From NCBI GenBank assembly GCA_949295025.1, contig CASFJK010000001.1:62001-126000 (forward strand): a DNA stretch of 64,000 bases. The letters run 5' to 3'. Made by a program: the position numbers and the translations under genes. Below the pieces are notes generated by a model. That model was not told the origin of the DNA. It ran no database searches and saw only the letters and a program-made list of their open reading frames with translations. Positions within the stretch are counted from its first letter, which is position 1. Each line of letters begins with the position of its first letter. This DNA is from an uncultured Pseudomonadota bacterium. Its GTDB lineage: Bacteria > Pseudomonadota > Alphaproteobacteria > RF32 > CAG-239. Below are positions 50,791 through 59,872 of this stretch, one piece after another.

Positions 50791-51207
50791 CTATTTTAAA
50801 GACAAAGCTAATATAATTTTATTGACGGCAGACGCCTCAAAAGCACAAATTTTTATCTTTGGAATATCAATTCCTTCTAAATTTTCGGTTTCTGGTTCCG
50901 GCAGACGTTCAATATTTTCAGAATCTTTAACCAAATCGACAATTAGATGCACGTCAGCAGATTTTTGAGAAGGAAAATGCGCTAAACCAATACCTCTTAC
51001 TTCCAACATATTGGCAATGGTTTTGATGCCATAAGCTTTCAACTTTCCCTTTTTGGCAAAAATATCTATACGGTCGTCTCCAATCAGGACACAACCTTTA
51101 TCCATAATTAATCTTAATGATAAATCTGATTTTCCGGTTCCAGATTTACCACGAATCAAAATACCTTTGCCAAAGTAAGAAACGCAAGATGCATGTATAT
51201 TAGCCAT
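50791..51207 (-). CDS. hprK: HPr kinase/phosphorylase, short kinase-only form
   Basis: At 138 residues it is the short alphaproteobacterial HprK, with the catalytic C-terminal domain only. GILIRGKSGTGKSDLSLRLI is Walker A; CVLIGDDRIDIF is the catalytic segment with the acid pair. LEVRGIGLAHFPS matches the HprK signature (normally LEVRGLGI). It phosphorylates the serine of HPr; the encoded HPr at 12431 has the matching S50. In other alphaproteobacteria this gene usually lies near EIIA-Man and HPr, but here it is about 38 kb away, next to tsaE (2 bp apart). Confidence 0.9.
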   Translation of the reverse strand: MANIHASCVSYFGKGILIRGKSGTGKSDLSLRLIMDKGCVLIGDDRIDIFAKKGKLKAYGIKTIANMLEVRGIGLAHFPSQKSADVHLIVDLVKDSENIERLPEPETENLEGIDIPKIKICAFEASAVNKIILALSLK

Positions 51208-51209
51208 TT

Positions 51210-51674
51210 TTACTTACCATTCAATTGACCAAAACGTTTTTTTCTTTCAGGTTCACTGGCAAAAAACTCAAATAAACGCCCATCTTCTTTCGGTGTGATT
51301 TGAACCGTTATAGCTCGACGAGGTAGATAGCCGCCCATTTTCTCTGGCCATTCAATCAAACAGACCCCTTGATACATAGCTTCTTCCATACCTAGTTCAA
51401 AAATCTCATCTGGATCTTTTAATCGATATAAGTCAAAATGATAAATTTCAAAATCAGGAGCATCATATGTTTGCAGCAAAGTAAACGTGGGACTGGGAAC
51501 CTCGGTATTGCCAATCAAACTTTGTATAAAAGCTCGGCAAAAAACACTTTTTCCCATACCTAATGTTCCTTCCAGAGCAAAAATATCTCCTTTTTGCGCT
51601 ATTTGTGCCACACGCTGCCCTAATTTGGCAGTATCTTCTTCCGTGCGTGAAAGATAAGAATATACACTTTCCAT
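51210..51674 (-). CDS. tsaE: tRNA t6A biosynthesis ATPase TsaE
   Basis: This 154-residue P-loop ATPase has Walker A LEGTLGMGKSVFCRAFI and SPTFTLLQTY. The FEIYHFDLYRLKDPDEIFEL block is the clear TsaE signature. A further LIEWPEKMGGYLP with the conserved Trp follows. It cycles the TsaB-TsaD complex during t6A synthesis; TsaB is at the left edge of the window. It lies 2 bp upstream of hprK and 8 bp downstream of the thermonuclease gene, all minus strand, so these are probably co-transcribed. Confidence 0.95.
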   Translation of the reverse strand: MESVYSYLSRTEEDTAKLGQRVAQIAQKGDIFALEGTLGMGKSVFCRAFIQSLIGNTEVPSPTFTLLQTYDAPDFEIYHFDLYRLKDPDEIFELGMEEAMYQGVCLIEWPEKMGGYLPRRAITVQITPKEDGRLFEFFASEPERKKRFGQLNGK

Positions 51675-51682
51675 TTTATTCT

Positions 51683-52669
51683 CTAAAAATTAAGCATACT
51701 TTTACGTTCTTTTTTGGGTTTGGTTATTTTTATATTGGGTTTTCTTGCTTTCATTTTGCGCCAATCTTCAGGGCTATAAAATTTTCCTTGCCACAAACCA
51801 TCTCTTCTGCTCATAGCTTGCTCTTGGTAAGGAACATAAACATCTGAATATTTGGTATAAGCAATTGCCCAACCGGCATTAACTAAAGCCGCACCAATAT
51901 CATATTGACCCAATGAACATACGCCAACCATATTGCCTCTTTTATCTTGTTGCATGATATGGCATTCTACCGGATTGTCTAACAGCCAATCTCTTAACCA
52001 TGTTGCGGCAACACGACCACAATGGTAAGCTCGTCCCATTTTGTTGGCACAGGTCTGATCTGCTTCAGGGGCATCAATGGCAAAAAGGCGAATGTAGCTA
52101 CCATCCATCATTAAAGTATCACCATTAATAACTCTGACTTGACCTCTGATAGAAGGATAATCTTGAGGGGTTGCTGGTTGTTGAGTACGAGATTGTTTAT
52201 TGCCAAAATTTTGCAATACTTTTTCAAAGGTTTTATGAGTTTGTGCCTTGGGCTCAGACTGCATCAACTGCGGAATATCATTCAATTCTTCTCCGTTAGA
52301 TAGCTCTTCCGACACTTCTAAACCATCTATATCTTCCTCACTCAAAACCATCATAGACGGAGCAGCCTGTTTTTCACTCTGACCAAGGAAAGATTTTAAT
52401 GTCGGAATTACGCCGGTAATACCATTATTAAAACCTCCAATTGCATAGATAATGAAGGTTATAATACCGGCAAAAATGAGAAATGAAGGCAAGCATCCCA
52501 TGGCTCGCCAAGCCATTTTAACAAAAATATATAAGACGACCAGGCCAATAAGAAAAAGGATAAAACCACCGCCTTGCATCATCAAACTTTTACTTTGTGT
52601 TCCGGCTCCTCCCCAAAAGATGAGGAGAAAAGCACCCAATGCAGTTAATATTTTTTTCAGAAAGCCCAT
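51683..52669 (-). CDS. Membrane-anchored thermonuclease (SNase) family protein
   Basis: This 328-residue protein has about three membrane helices in the first 90 residues (ILTALGAFLLIFWG, GGGFILFLIGLVVLYIFV, SFLIFAGIITFIIYAIGGF), an acidic linker (110-170), then a staphylococcal-nuclease-like domain (about 172-300). The nuclease marks are VRVINGDTLMMDGSYIRLF, AIDAPEADQTC and QQDKRGNMVGVCSLG, with Asp, Arg and Glu-like positions mostly kept. It has two Cys pairs, suggesting a periplasmic domain. The membrane part is clearly similar to the whole of the 101-residue protein at 52770, suggesting duplication. It is 8 bp upstream of tsaE. Confidence 0.85.
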   Translation of the reverse strand: MGFLKKILTALGAFLLIFWGGAGTQSKSLMMQGGGFILFLIGLVVLYIFVKMAWRAMGCLPSFLIFAGIITFIIYAIGGFNNGITGVIPTLKSFLGQSEKQAAPSMMVLSEEDIDGLEVSEELSNGEELNDIPQLMQSEPKAQTHKTFEKVLQNFGNKQSRTQQPATPQDYPSIRGQVRVINGDTLMMDGSYIRLFAIDAPEADQTCANKMGRAYHCGRVAATWLRDWLLDNPVECHIMQQDKRGNMVGVCSLGQYDIGAALVNAGWAIAYTKYSDVYVPYQEQAMSRRDGLWQGKFYSPEDWRKMKARKPNIKITKPKKERKSMLNF

Positions 52670-52752
52670 TTTTTTATCCTGTATTTTGTTGTGATATTAA
52701 GAATATTATATTTATATTCTTCTTTAGTAAAGATATGGTTACCGAAATTTAT

Positions 52753-52788
52753 AAAAAAAGGCCTCACTTTTATGTGAGACCTTTTTTT
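52753..52788. terminator. Bidirectional terminator within the small membrane gene's 3' end
   Basis: AAAAAAAGGCCTCAC (52753-52767) and GTGAGACCTTTTTTT (52774-52788) form a stem with one mismatched pair and A- and T-tracts on either side. It spans the stop codon of the small membrane gene. Confidence 0.8.
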
Positions 52789-53075
52789 ATATCTACTTCA
52801 TCTAAAATTTCTTTTGTGGCATTATTTATTCCCGGTAAACTAAACTCTATAATTCCAAAATAGCTTAACAAATAAATCACAAAAAAAACGCTTAAAATTA
52901 AGAATAATATTCGCCACGCTATTTTAGCTATAAAATTCAAAATAAGAAAACCAACGATAAAAAATATGGCATAACCTATTTTTGAAAACCAGTTTTCTCC
53001 ACCTATACCCAAAGAACCAGCAACAAAAGTTCCGATAATTATGAGGCTTATGAAAAAATATTTTATTAACCCCAT
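52770..53075 (-). CDS. Small membrane protein related to the thermonuclease N-terminus
   Basis: This 101-residue protein has three predicted membrane helices (LIKYFFISLIIIGTFVAG, IGYAIFFIVGFLILNFIAKI, LFLILSVFFVIYLLSYFGI). The pattern MG-L-K at the start, then GF(I)LxxIxKxAWR and a third helix, can be aligned by eye with the membrane part of the thermonuclease (MGFLKK..., GFILFLIGLVV...VKMAWR). It looks like a partner or a truncated paralogue without the nuclease. It is 5 bp after the parB stop on the same strand and ends in a terminator, so it is the last gene of the par operon. Function is unknown. Confidence 0.65.
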   Translation of the reverse strand: MGLIKYFFISLIIIGTFVAGSLGIGGENWFSKIGYAIFFIVGFLILNFIAKIAWRILFLILSVFFVIYLLSYFGIIEFSLPGINNATKEILDEVDIKKGLT

Positions 53076-53080
53076 GAGAC

Positions 53081-54064
53081 TTAATCTACCACTTTGATTG
53101 TGAATTTCTCATTATTTACAGGTTGCGGCACTGTTTTAAATACAGTGTTCAAACCCTGTTTAAGTTCACTTTTTTTGTTTTTATCTAAAATATCTAAAAT
53201 CATATCAAGTTCGGCAGCTGAAGCATATTGCAAAACAACTTTTCCTCCGCCTTGTTTGCTTGGGGTGATTTTGATTCTTAGACCAAGTTCTTTTTTCAAA
53301 TCATTTTCAATATCAGCCAGATCTTGGTCTTTTTTTACTGTTTGTTTTTCTTTTTTAGGTTCTTTTTGCTTGGCAACCAAATCTTCAACCTGACGTACAT
53401 TTAAGTCTTTAGCAATAATTTGTTTTGCCAAATCGACAGCATTATCCAAACCAACAAGAGCTCTGGCATGTCCGGCAGAAAGTTTGCCTTCTTTTACCAT
53501 ATTTTGAATTTCTTGCGGCAGATTCAAAAGTCTTAATGTATTAGCAATATGACTTCTTGATTTTCCAACGATTTGTGACAAAGCTTCTTGTGTATGAGAA
53601 AACTCGGTTATCAATCTTTGGAAACCTTCGGCTTCTTCAATAGCACTCAAATTTTCACGCAGCAAGTTTTCAACCAAAGCAACTTCTAGGGCTTCTTGAT
53701 CTGAAAAATCTTTAATAATTACCGGAACCTCTTTCAGACCAGCAATTTTAGCTGCGCGCCAACGACGTTCACCGGCTATGATTTCATATTGATTACCTTG
53801 TTTTCTAACCAATAGAGGTTGCAAGACACCTTTTTCTTTAACAGATTCAACCAATGCATCCAAAGCTTCTTTATCAAACTCTGTTCTTGGTTGATATTTT
53901 CCGGCTTTCAAGTCTTCTATTTTGATGCTTGATGTGTTTTTATTTTCTTCAATGTTATTTTTTTCAGAAGGGGTGTCAACCAAAACACCTAAGTCAATAT
54001 CTTCTCCGCCCAACAAAGCACCTAAACCGCGGCCCAAACTTTTTTTCTTATTTTCTTCTAACAT
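53081..54064 (-). CDS. parB: Chromosome partitioning protein ParB
   Basis: This 327-residue protein begins KKKSLGRGLGALLGG, the ParA-stimulating N-terminus. The CTP-binding ParB/Srx domain has GKYQPRTEFDKEAL, GVLQPLLVRK and YEIIAGERRWRAAK. The helix-turn-helix is at VGKSRSHIANTLRLLNLP, and a dimerisation domain lies at the C-terminus. It loads at parS and spreads; two perfect-core parS sites are at 55421-55440 and 58243-58258. Its start overlaps the end of parA by 7 bp. A small membrane gene follows 5 bp later. Confidence 0.97.
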   Translation of the reverse strand: MLEENKKKSLGRGLGALLGGEDIDLGVLVDTPSEKNNIEENKNTSSIKIEDLKAGKYQPRTEFDKEALDALVESVKEKGVLQPLLVRKQGNQYEIIAGERRWRAAKIAGLKEVPVIIKDFSDQEALEVALVENLLRENLSAIEEAEGFQRLITEFSHTQEALSQIVGKSRSHIANTLRLLNLPQEIQNMVKEGKLSAGHARALVGLDNAVDLAKQIIAKDLNVRQVEDLVAKQKEPKKEKQTVKKDQDLADIENDLKKELGLRIKITPSKQGGGKVVLQYASAAELDMILDILDKNKKSELKQGLNTVFKTVPQPVNNEKFTIKVVD

Positions 54065-54837
54065 GCCAACAATTCCTTTTCTCTTTTCAAAACTTCACCT
54101 GTCAAACTAATATATGCTTGAGCACCCGGACATTTGAAATCATAAATCAAAACTGGTTTTCCGTGTGATGGCGCTTCAGACACTTTAACATTTCTGGGAA
54201 TAACCGTTTGGTATACTTTCTTACCAAAAAATTGTCTTACATCATCTTCAACCTGTTGAGACAAATTGTTACGTTTGTCATACATTGTTAAAACCACACC
54301 TTGTAACTCTAAGTCAGGGTTAAATACTTTTTTAATTTGATTAATGTTACGAATCAAATCTGTAATACCTTCTAGAGCCAAGAACTCGCATTGCAAAGGC
54401 ACAATTACAGAATTTGCTGCAACCAAAGCATTGATCGTTATCAAACTTAACGATGGAGGACAATCAATCAAAATATAGTCATAATTTTCTGCTTGATCTT
54501 GAATGGCATTTTTTAACGTGAATTCTCTTTTTTCAACGTCAACCAATTCAATTTCAGCACCAGCCAAATCGGGAGAAGAGGGGACTATTGAGAAATTTGG
54601 AATCTCTGTCCAAACAATTGCTTCTGATAATTTTGCCTCACCAATCAACACTTCATATGAAGAAGCCATACGTCCTCTTTTATTAACACCCATTGAAGTT
54701 GAAGCGTTGCCTTGTGGATCAAGGTCGATAACCAAAACTTTTTTTCCGGCAGCTGCCATAGCCGTTGCAACGTTTACGGTTGTTGTGGTTTTTCCAACGC
54801 CACCTTTTCTATTGGCAATAGCAATAACTCTTGGCAT
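54058..54837 (-). CDS. parA: Chromosome partitioning ATPase ParA
   Basis: This 259-residue Walker-type ATPase starts VIAIANRKGGVGKTTTTVN, the deviant Walker A with the signature lysine. DPQGNAS and DYILIDCPPSLSLITINAL are the A' and B motifs. The length and lack of an N-terminal HTH mark it as the chromosomal (Soj) type. It moves ParB-parS complexes apart on the nucleoid. Its stop overlaps parB by 7 bp and its start is directly after the rsmG stop, giving an rsmG-parA-parB unit. Confidence 0.97.
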   Translation of the reverse strand: MPRVIAIANRKGGVGKTTTTVNVATAMAAAGKKVLVIDLDPQGNASTSMGVNKRGRMASSYEVLIGEAKLSEAIVWTEIPNFSIVPSSPDLAGAEIELVDVEKREFTLKNAIQDQAENYDYILIDCPPSLSLITINALVAANSVIVPLQCEFLALEGITDLIRNINQIKKVFNPDLELQGVVLTMYDKRNNLSQQVEDDVRQFFGKKVYQTVIPRNVKVSEAPSHGKPVLIYDFKCPGAQAYISLTGEVLKREKELLAC

Positions 54838-55464
54838 TTATTTACCTCCTCTTTTTTTCAGCAAATTTTTTATAACCAAAATTTTTCCTTCATCGCTGGT
54901 TTCGCTATCAAAAATTTGACAATCAAAATTCCAGTCTTTGCGAGCTTCTTCTATTTCCTCTGCATATTTTTTTCCTTTGGGAAAAATACATACTGTTTTT
55001 TCAGAACAAAAAGCTTGTGTGTATTTTAACAATTCTTTTAAAGAGGCCATTGCTCTTGATGTTATTACATCAACTTTTTTATAAGGCAAAGATTCAATTC
55101 TTTGATTTAAAATTTCAACATCAAGCCCACAAATTTTTTTAACCTCGTTTAAATACAGTGTTTTCTTAGCAATACTTTCAACCAAACTAATTTTTAAATA
55201 CGGTGTTTTTTCTTTAGCCATTATTGCCAGAACCATCGCAGGAAACCCAGCTCCAGAGCCAAAATCCAACAGGGTTTTTGCATCTTTAGGGATAAATTTG
55301 AACAATTGAGCTGAGTCTACAAAATGTCTGTTCCAGCAATCTTCTAAAGAAGAATTGCTAACTAAATTGAACTTTTTTTGCCACTCCACCAAACTAGCTT
55401 TGTAGGCTTTTAACAGTTCAAATGTTTCACGTGAAACATTATATTTCTCTATAAAATTTTTCAT
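54838..55464 (-). CDS. rsmG: 16S rRNA (guanine527-N7)-methyltransferase
   Basis: This 208-residue protein has the RsmG Rossmann fold. LLDFGSGAGFPAMVLAI is the AdoMet motif, SSLEDCWNRHFVDSAQLF the conserved N-terminal helix, and VDVITSRAMASLKELL the active-site region. It methylates G527 of 16S rRNA. Residues 9-15 (NVSRETF) are encoded by a parS site, an arrangement seen in other bacteria where parS sits in gidB. The parA gene follows with no gap. Upstream, instead of mnmG, come a PHP phosphatase and a MurA-like gene, which break the usual mnmG-rsmG pair. Confidence 0.95.
   Translation of the reverse strand: MKNFIEKYNVSRETFELLKAYKASLVEWQKKFNLVSNSSLEDCWNRHFVDSAQLFKFIPKDAKTLLDFGSGAGFPAMVLAIMAKEKTPYLKISLVESIAKKTLYLNEVKKICGLDVEILNQRIESLPYKKVDVITSRAMASLKELLKYTQAFCSEKTVCIFPKGKKYAEEIEEARKDWNFDCQIFDSETSDEGKILVIKNLLKKRGGK
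55421..55440. promoter_or_regulatory. parS centromere site in rsmG
   Basis: A perfect 20-bp palindrome contains the canonical 16-bp parS TGTTTCACGTGAAACA (55423-55438), the ParB binding sequence conserved across bacteria. It lies within the first codons of rsmG, about 1.4 kb from parB. Confidence 0.95.
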
Positions 55465-55583
55465 AAAATATTTATAGATTTTTTTTATAAAATTTAAAAT
55501 ACAAAAAAGGAACTTATAAACACATATTTTAAAACAAAAGAAAAAGAATCTTAAAACAAGAACTTAAACAACATTTCTTGAAT

Positions 55584-56408
55584 CTATTTATCAAGAAAAC
55601 CTAATCCCAAACGTTTCTTACAACCAAATTTTTTAAGTAGATTTTCTGCGCGTTCAAAATGCTGTCCCAACATCTCAACAGAATGAGCGTCATCATTAAT
55701 CAATGTTGGAATCTCTCTTTTACAAAGTTCTTGTAACATCCAATCGCAAGGATGCTGCATATTTATGCGATTGAAACCACTTGTGTTTACTTCAAACGGC
55801 ATTTTTGTCTTATCTAATGCCTCTATTACTTTCCATCGATTCTCTTCAAATTCTGGAACATCAGGTATTTTAACAACACAATAATCAGGGTGTGCCAGAA
55901 AATCAAAATAACCACTTTCTATAGTTTCAACTTCGTTATTCCAATGCTGTTGTACCAGCTCTTTGAACTCTTCTGCACTGAGATTGGAGGGCAGCGAATC
56001 TAAATGATATATATTATAAATTTCTGATTCATCTGCAGTTCTGATAAAATGATTTGAACCAATAATATAATCAAAATTCAACTTTTTCATCATTCGTTCA
56101 AAAGCATTTCTCCATGTTGAGGAAGGAAAAAAGTCAACTTCTGCGCCAACATAAACCTTGATTTTGTGTGTTTCAGCAGCTTTTCTTATTTCATCTATAA
56201 TTTTTAAATGCGCGTCCACTATTTTATTTTCATCTTTAAAGAACATCGGACTGCAGAGCGGAATGTTTGGATGATAACAAAGATGGTTTGAGATGCCTAT
56301 TGCTTCAAAACCAAGATTTTCAGCCTGAGTTATCATTTCATCAGCTGTATTACGTCCATCAAAACAGTCTAAAGCATGTGTGTGACAATGTAGTGTAAAC
56401 TTTTGCAT
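55584..56408 (-). CDS. PHP-domain phosphoesterase (histidinol-phosphatase-like)
   Basis: This 274-residue protein shows the PHP metal motifs. FTLHCHTHALDCFDG holds the first HxH and the later Asp; AIGISNHLCYH and IIGSNHF supply further ligands; DFLAHPDYCVV and a late INDDAHS complete the trinuclear site. The closest group by eye is HisK/HisJ-type histidinol phosphatase, but PHP proteins also act on other phosphates. No histidine genes are near. It starts directly after the MurA-like gene (adjacent, 0 bp gap), so the pair is co-translated. The two sit between rsmG and mnmG. Substrate is uncertain. Confidence 0.85.
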   Translation of the reverse strand: MQKFTLHCHTHALDCFDGRNTADEMITQAENLGFEAIGISNHLCYHPNIPLCSPMFFKDENKIVDAHLKIIDEIRKAAETHKIKVYVGAEVDFFPSSTWRNAFERMMKKLNFDYIIGSNHFIRTADESEIYNIYHLDSLPSNLSAEEFKELVQQHWNNEVETIESGYFDFLAHPDYCVVKIPDVPEFEENRWKVIEALDKTKMPFEVNTSGFNRINMQHPCDWMLQELCKREIPTLINDDAHSVEMLGQHFERAENLLKKFGCKKRLGLGFLDK

Positions 56409-57824
56409 TTATAACTCCGGCAAGGCTTCAATTTCTCTACCTTCTTTAGAAGCGACAATATCAACACCCAAATCTTGTAGATTTTTTAATAAATTAGGAT
56501 ATCCGCGCAAAGCAAAACTTGGATTATCGATAAGACTTTCACCTTTTGCTGTTGCTGCTAACATTATTGTAGCCATAGTCCCGCGCAAATCTGTTCCTTT
56601 TGCATCTGCTGCATGAAAACTAGAGGGCTCAATATTTATATATAAATTTTTAACACTACCTTGCTGACCACTATTTACATCAAACTGGAAAAACTTGCTT
56701 TGCAATCCAAATTTTGCCATTTGTTCCAAATGGGCTGAGCGACCAGGCCAGATAAGATCAGATATTGTTGAGGCTGTTTTTGCTTGAGCCAAAACCGGTG
56801 TCCAAATTTGTTGCAAATCGGTTTCAAAACCAGGGAAGGGGGTTACTTGCATGATAAAACCATCATAAGGTTTGGCTTTTCTGAAATCTAAATAGAGTTT
56901 TTTTAGATCTGTAGAATAGTAGATTCCACGAGAGAACATTCTTTCCAATTGTCCAAGCCAAGGAGAACAATGCTCAAAATTTATACCATCTAATTCAACA
57001 GCTCCCTTAGTAGATAATGTAAGCAAAGCATAGGTTGCAGCTTCTAGTCTGTCCGGAATAACTTCAAAATCTACACCTTTAAGAAGTTTTCGATTTTTTC
57101 CGTCGTAGATTAAACCTGTTCTCTCATTGCCAATCAGTCCCAACCCCATTTTTTGCAACATGGCTGTTAAATTTGAGACTTCAGGTTCTAATGATGCATT
57201 GTACATCATTTTACAATTATCTGACCCTGCTACTGATAGCAGCCAGTGAAAAGTTGCGCCGTGCGATGCCTTAAATGTGGTATATACAGGACATAAATCT
57301 GAATTTTCTTTAGGAAGCTGGAAATTTAAATAAGAATATTTTTCATTGTCTTTTGTTTCAACACTAATTGTGGCACCAAAGACAGTTTTGATTAGCTCTT
57401 CATGAAAATCTGTCGGTCTTTTGCCACCAAAAGAACATCCCCCAGGAAGACAAACTTTCAATTCGTTAAATTCTTTGGTGCGGCAAAAACGCGCCAATAA
57501 AGAGCCCCAGAGATAGTAGCTGGCTCTGAAATTTGCTGCTTGGTGAGAAATTTCATTTTTGATAATTTTTTTGGCATGAAGCTTTAAAATTCTTTTTTGA
57601 GGATTGAATTTTACATCTACACCAATATCACGAAGTATTTGTCCCATTTCAAGAACATCCGTAATGTAAGGAACATTACGTAAAGTTACTTCATCATCTG
57701 TTAAAAGAGATGCTGCCATTAACCCTAAAATAGAGTTTTTAGCACCACTGATTTTGATATCTCCAGAAACAGGATTACCACCATTGATTTTTAAACTATC
57801 AGGAATAAAAAAATTTTCACTCAT
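56409..57824 (-). CDS. MurA-like enolpyruvyl transferase
   Basis: This 471-residue protein has the enolpyruvate transferase fold of UDP-GlcNAc 1-carboxyvinyltransferase. SGAKNSILGLMAASLLT carries the substrate-binding Lys. The loop LPGGCSFGGKRPTDFHEE has the catalytic Cys in place, and TPFPGFETDLQQ retains the Asp equivalent to E. coli D305. GTDLRGTMATIMLAATAKGE is the C-terminal Arg region. It is about 50 residues longer than typical MurA and diverged in several loops (FRASYYLWGSLLARF). It may be the cell's MurA or a paralogue acting on a different sugar nucleotide. ACGGAGG lies 5 bp before the ATG and TATAAT precedes it; the PHP gene follows with no gap. Confidence 0.8.
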   Translation of the reverse strand: MSENFFIPDSLKINGGNPVSGDIKISGAKNSILGLMAASLLTDDEVTLRNVPYITDVLEMGQILRDIGVDVKFNPQKRILKLHAKKIIKNEISHQAANFRASYYLWGSLLARFCRTKEFNELKVCLPGGCSFGGKRPTDFHEELIKTVFGATISVETKDNEKYSYLNFQLPKENSDLCPVYTTFKASHGATFHWLLSVAGSDNCKMMYNASLEPEVSNLTAMLQKMGLGLIGNERTGLIYDGKNRKLLKGVDFEVIPDRLEAATYALLTLSTKGAVELDGINFEHCSPWLGQLERMFSRGIYYSTDLKKLYLDFRKAKPYDGFIMQVTPFPGFETDLQQIWTPVLAQAKTASTISDLIWPGRSAHLEQMAKFGLQSKFFQFDVNSGQQGSVKNLYINIEPSSFHAADAKGTDLRGTMATIMLAATAKGESLIDNPSFALRGYPNLLKNLQDLGVDIVASKEGREIEALPEL

Positions 57825-57897
57825 AACAGCCTCCGTAAAATATGATAGAATATGGTATATTATAAAGTCGGCTATTTAATTTTTGGTAAACCAGATA

Positions 57898-57925
57898 ATA
57901 AAAAAGGCGGAATTTTACATCCGCC
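57898..57925 (-). terminator. Rho-independent terminator after mnmG
   Basis: On the minus strand GGCGGA (57925-57920) and TCCGCC (57911-57906) form the stem and six T residues follow. It lies 20 bp beyond the mnmG stop and before the MurA-like gene, so these are separate units. Confidence 0.75.
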
Positions 57926-57945
57926 TCCTCTACATACTATATCAT

Positions 57946-59793
57946 TTATTTCTTTACATACCCCAAAATAGCAGTTATAGCTGCCGGTGTTACACCGGGG
58001 ATACGAGAAGCTTCACCAATGGTTGAAGGTTTGACCTTGCTCAACTTGGCAACCATCTCTCGTGACAAACCGCCGATTTTGCTATAATCAATATCTTCTT
58101 TCAATTTAAGATTTTCATCTTTTTTGAAAACTTCAATATCGGCCATTTGGCGCTTGATGTATCCGGCATAACGGGCTTCAATCTCAATTGCTTCATAAAC
58201 CACATCAGGCATATCCGCTAAATCAGGAAAAAGTTTATTGATTGTTTCACGTGAAACTTCTTCATAACTCATCAAATTAAAAGGGGTTCTTTTTGTGCCG
58301 TCGCGTTTAACATTTAACCCCAAAGCATCAATCTCTTTATAGGTTGTTTGCAACGTTTGGCAGAGTTCAGAATAATGTTCTATTTGCTCTTTTTTAGCTT
58401 TAAATACACTGTATCTGTGTTCGCCAACACAGCCAATTTCATGGCCTTTTTCAGTCAAACGGCGGTCAGCATTGTCAGCACGCAAGAACAAACGATATTC
58501 TGAACGAGAAGTGAACATACGATACGGCTCATCAACACCTTTAGTGATTAAGTCATCAATCATCACACCGATATAGGCTTCACTTCTGTCAACAACAAAT
58601 TCTCTGCCTTTGCCCTCGGCATATAAAGCAGCGTTCACACCGGCAACCAAACCTTGGGCGCCGGCTTCTTCATAGCCTGTTGTTCCGTTGATTTGTCCGG
58701 CCAAAAATAATCCGGGGACTTTTTTAACTGCTAATCTGTTATCCAATTCTTGTGGGTCAACATAGTCATATTCAATGGCATAGGCATAGCGCAAAATCTC
58801 GACATCCTCCAAACCTTCCATAGTATGAATGAAAGCATCTTGAACATCTGCAGGCAGAGAAGTGGAAATTCCGTTAGGATAAACAACATCTGTGTTCAAA
58901 CCTTCCGGTTCCAAGAAAATTTGGTGACTGGTTCTATCAGCAAACTTAACTAACTTATCTTCAATGCTCGGGCAATATCTCGGACCGATACCTGTAATCA
59001 AACCTGAAAAGAGAGCACATTTATCAAAATTATCACGAATGATTTTATGTGTTCTTTCGTTGGTGTGCGTAACATAACATTGAATCTGAGGATTGGTAAT
59101 TTTATCTGTTAAATATGAAAAAGGAACAGGAGGATTATCACCATCTTGGGTAGCTAATTTCTCCCAATGAATGGTTTTACCATTCAAACGGGCAGGGGTT
59201 CCTGTTTTCAGACGACCTACTTTTAAACCCAATTGCTTTAAATACGGTGTTATACCTGTACAACTTTCCTCACCGATACGTCCACCAACAGTAGCTTGAT
59301 GTCCGACAAACATGACACCATTTAAAAATGTGCCTGATGTTAAAACAGTGGCTTTTGCACGAATTTCATCTCCGTTTGCTAGGATGACTCCTTCAACTTG
59401 ATTGTCTTTGATGATTAAACCTTCAACCGCTGCTTCGATAATATCCAAGTTATCTTGCTCACGCAAAGCCTCGAGCATATATTTTTTATATAATTCTCTA
59501 TCTGCTTGAGCGCGAGGACCTCTTACGGCTGGACCTTTGGAAGCATTCAACATTCTAAACTGAATACCGCCTTTATCAATCACGCGTCCCATCAAACCAT
59601 CAAGAGCATCAATTTCTCTGACCAAATGTCCTTTACCCAAACCTCCTATGGCCGGATTGCAAGACATGGCGCCAATGGTGTCAATATGATGGGTTACCAA
59701 AGCGGTTTTAGCTCCGGTTCTGGCAGCAGCGGCGCAGGCTTCACAGCCGGCGTGTCCACCACCGACCACAATTACATCGTAAATTTTATTCAT
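57946..59793 (-). CDS. mnmG: tRNA uridine-5-carboxymethylaminomethyl modification enzyme MnmG
   Basis: This 615-residue FAD protein begins [20 protein letters not shown], the dinucleotide-binding motif. It continues [20 protein letters not shown] and [20 protein letters not shown], the FAD-contact blocks of MnmG/GidA. With MnmE (60462) it makes cmnm5U at the wobble position of tRNAs. Residues about 513-517 (VSRET) are encoded by the second parS site. The C-terminal helical domain ([15 protein letters not shown]) is complete. A terminator follows at 57898-57925. Confidence 0.97.
   Translation of the reverse strand: MNKIYDVIVVGGGHAGCEACAAAARTGAKTALVTHHIDTIGAMSCNPAIGGLGKGHLVREIDALDGLMGRVIDKGGIQFRMLNASKGPAVRGPRAQADRELYKKYMLEALREQDNLDIIEAAVEGLIIKDNQVEGVILANGDEIRAKATVLTSGTFLNGVMFVGHQATVGGRIGEESCTGITPYLKQLGLKVGRLKTGTPARLNGKTIHWEKLATQDGDNPPVPFSYLTDKITNPQIQCYVTHTNERTHKIIRDNFDKCALFSGLITGIGPRYCPSIEDKLVKFADRTSHQIFLEPEGLNTDVVYPNGISTSLPADVQDAFIHTMEGLEDVEILRYAYAIEYDYVDPQELDNRLAVKKVPGLFLAGQINGTTGYEEAGAQGLVAGVNAALYAEGKGREFVVDRSEAYIGVMIDDLITKGVDEPYRMFTSRSEYRLFLRADNADRRLTEKGHEIGCVGEHRYSVFKAKKEQIEHYSELCQTLQTTYKEIDALGLNVKRDGTKRTPFNLMSYEEVSRETINKLFPDLADMPDVVYEAIEIEARYAGYIKRQMADIEVFKKDENLKLKEDIDYSKIGGLSREMVAKLSKVKPSTIGEASRIPGVTPAAITAILGYVKK
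58243..58258. promoter_or_regulatory. Second parS site, in mnmG
   Basis: TGTTTCACGTGAAACT carries a perfect 14-bp palindromic core (58244-58257) and differs from the canonical 16-mer only at the last base. It lies within mnmG, 2.8 kb from the first site and coding for the same VSRET peptide in another protein. Confidence 0.9.
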
Positions 59794-59872
59794 TATTTAT
59801 AAGGCCTTAAAAATTTTTATTTAATTCTTGCCGGCATTATAATCAAAAAAATTTAGAAATCAATAAAAGCCA

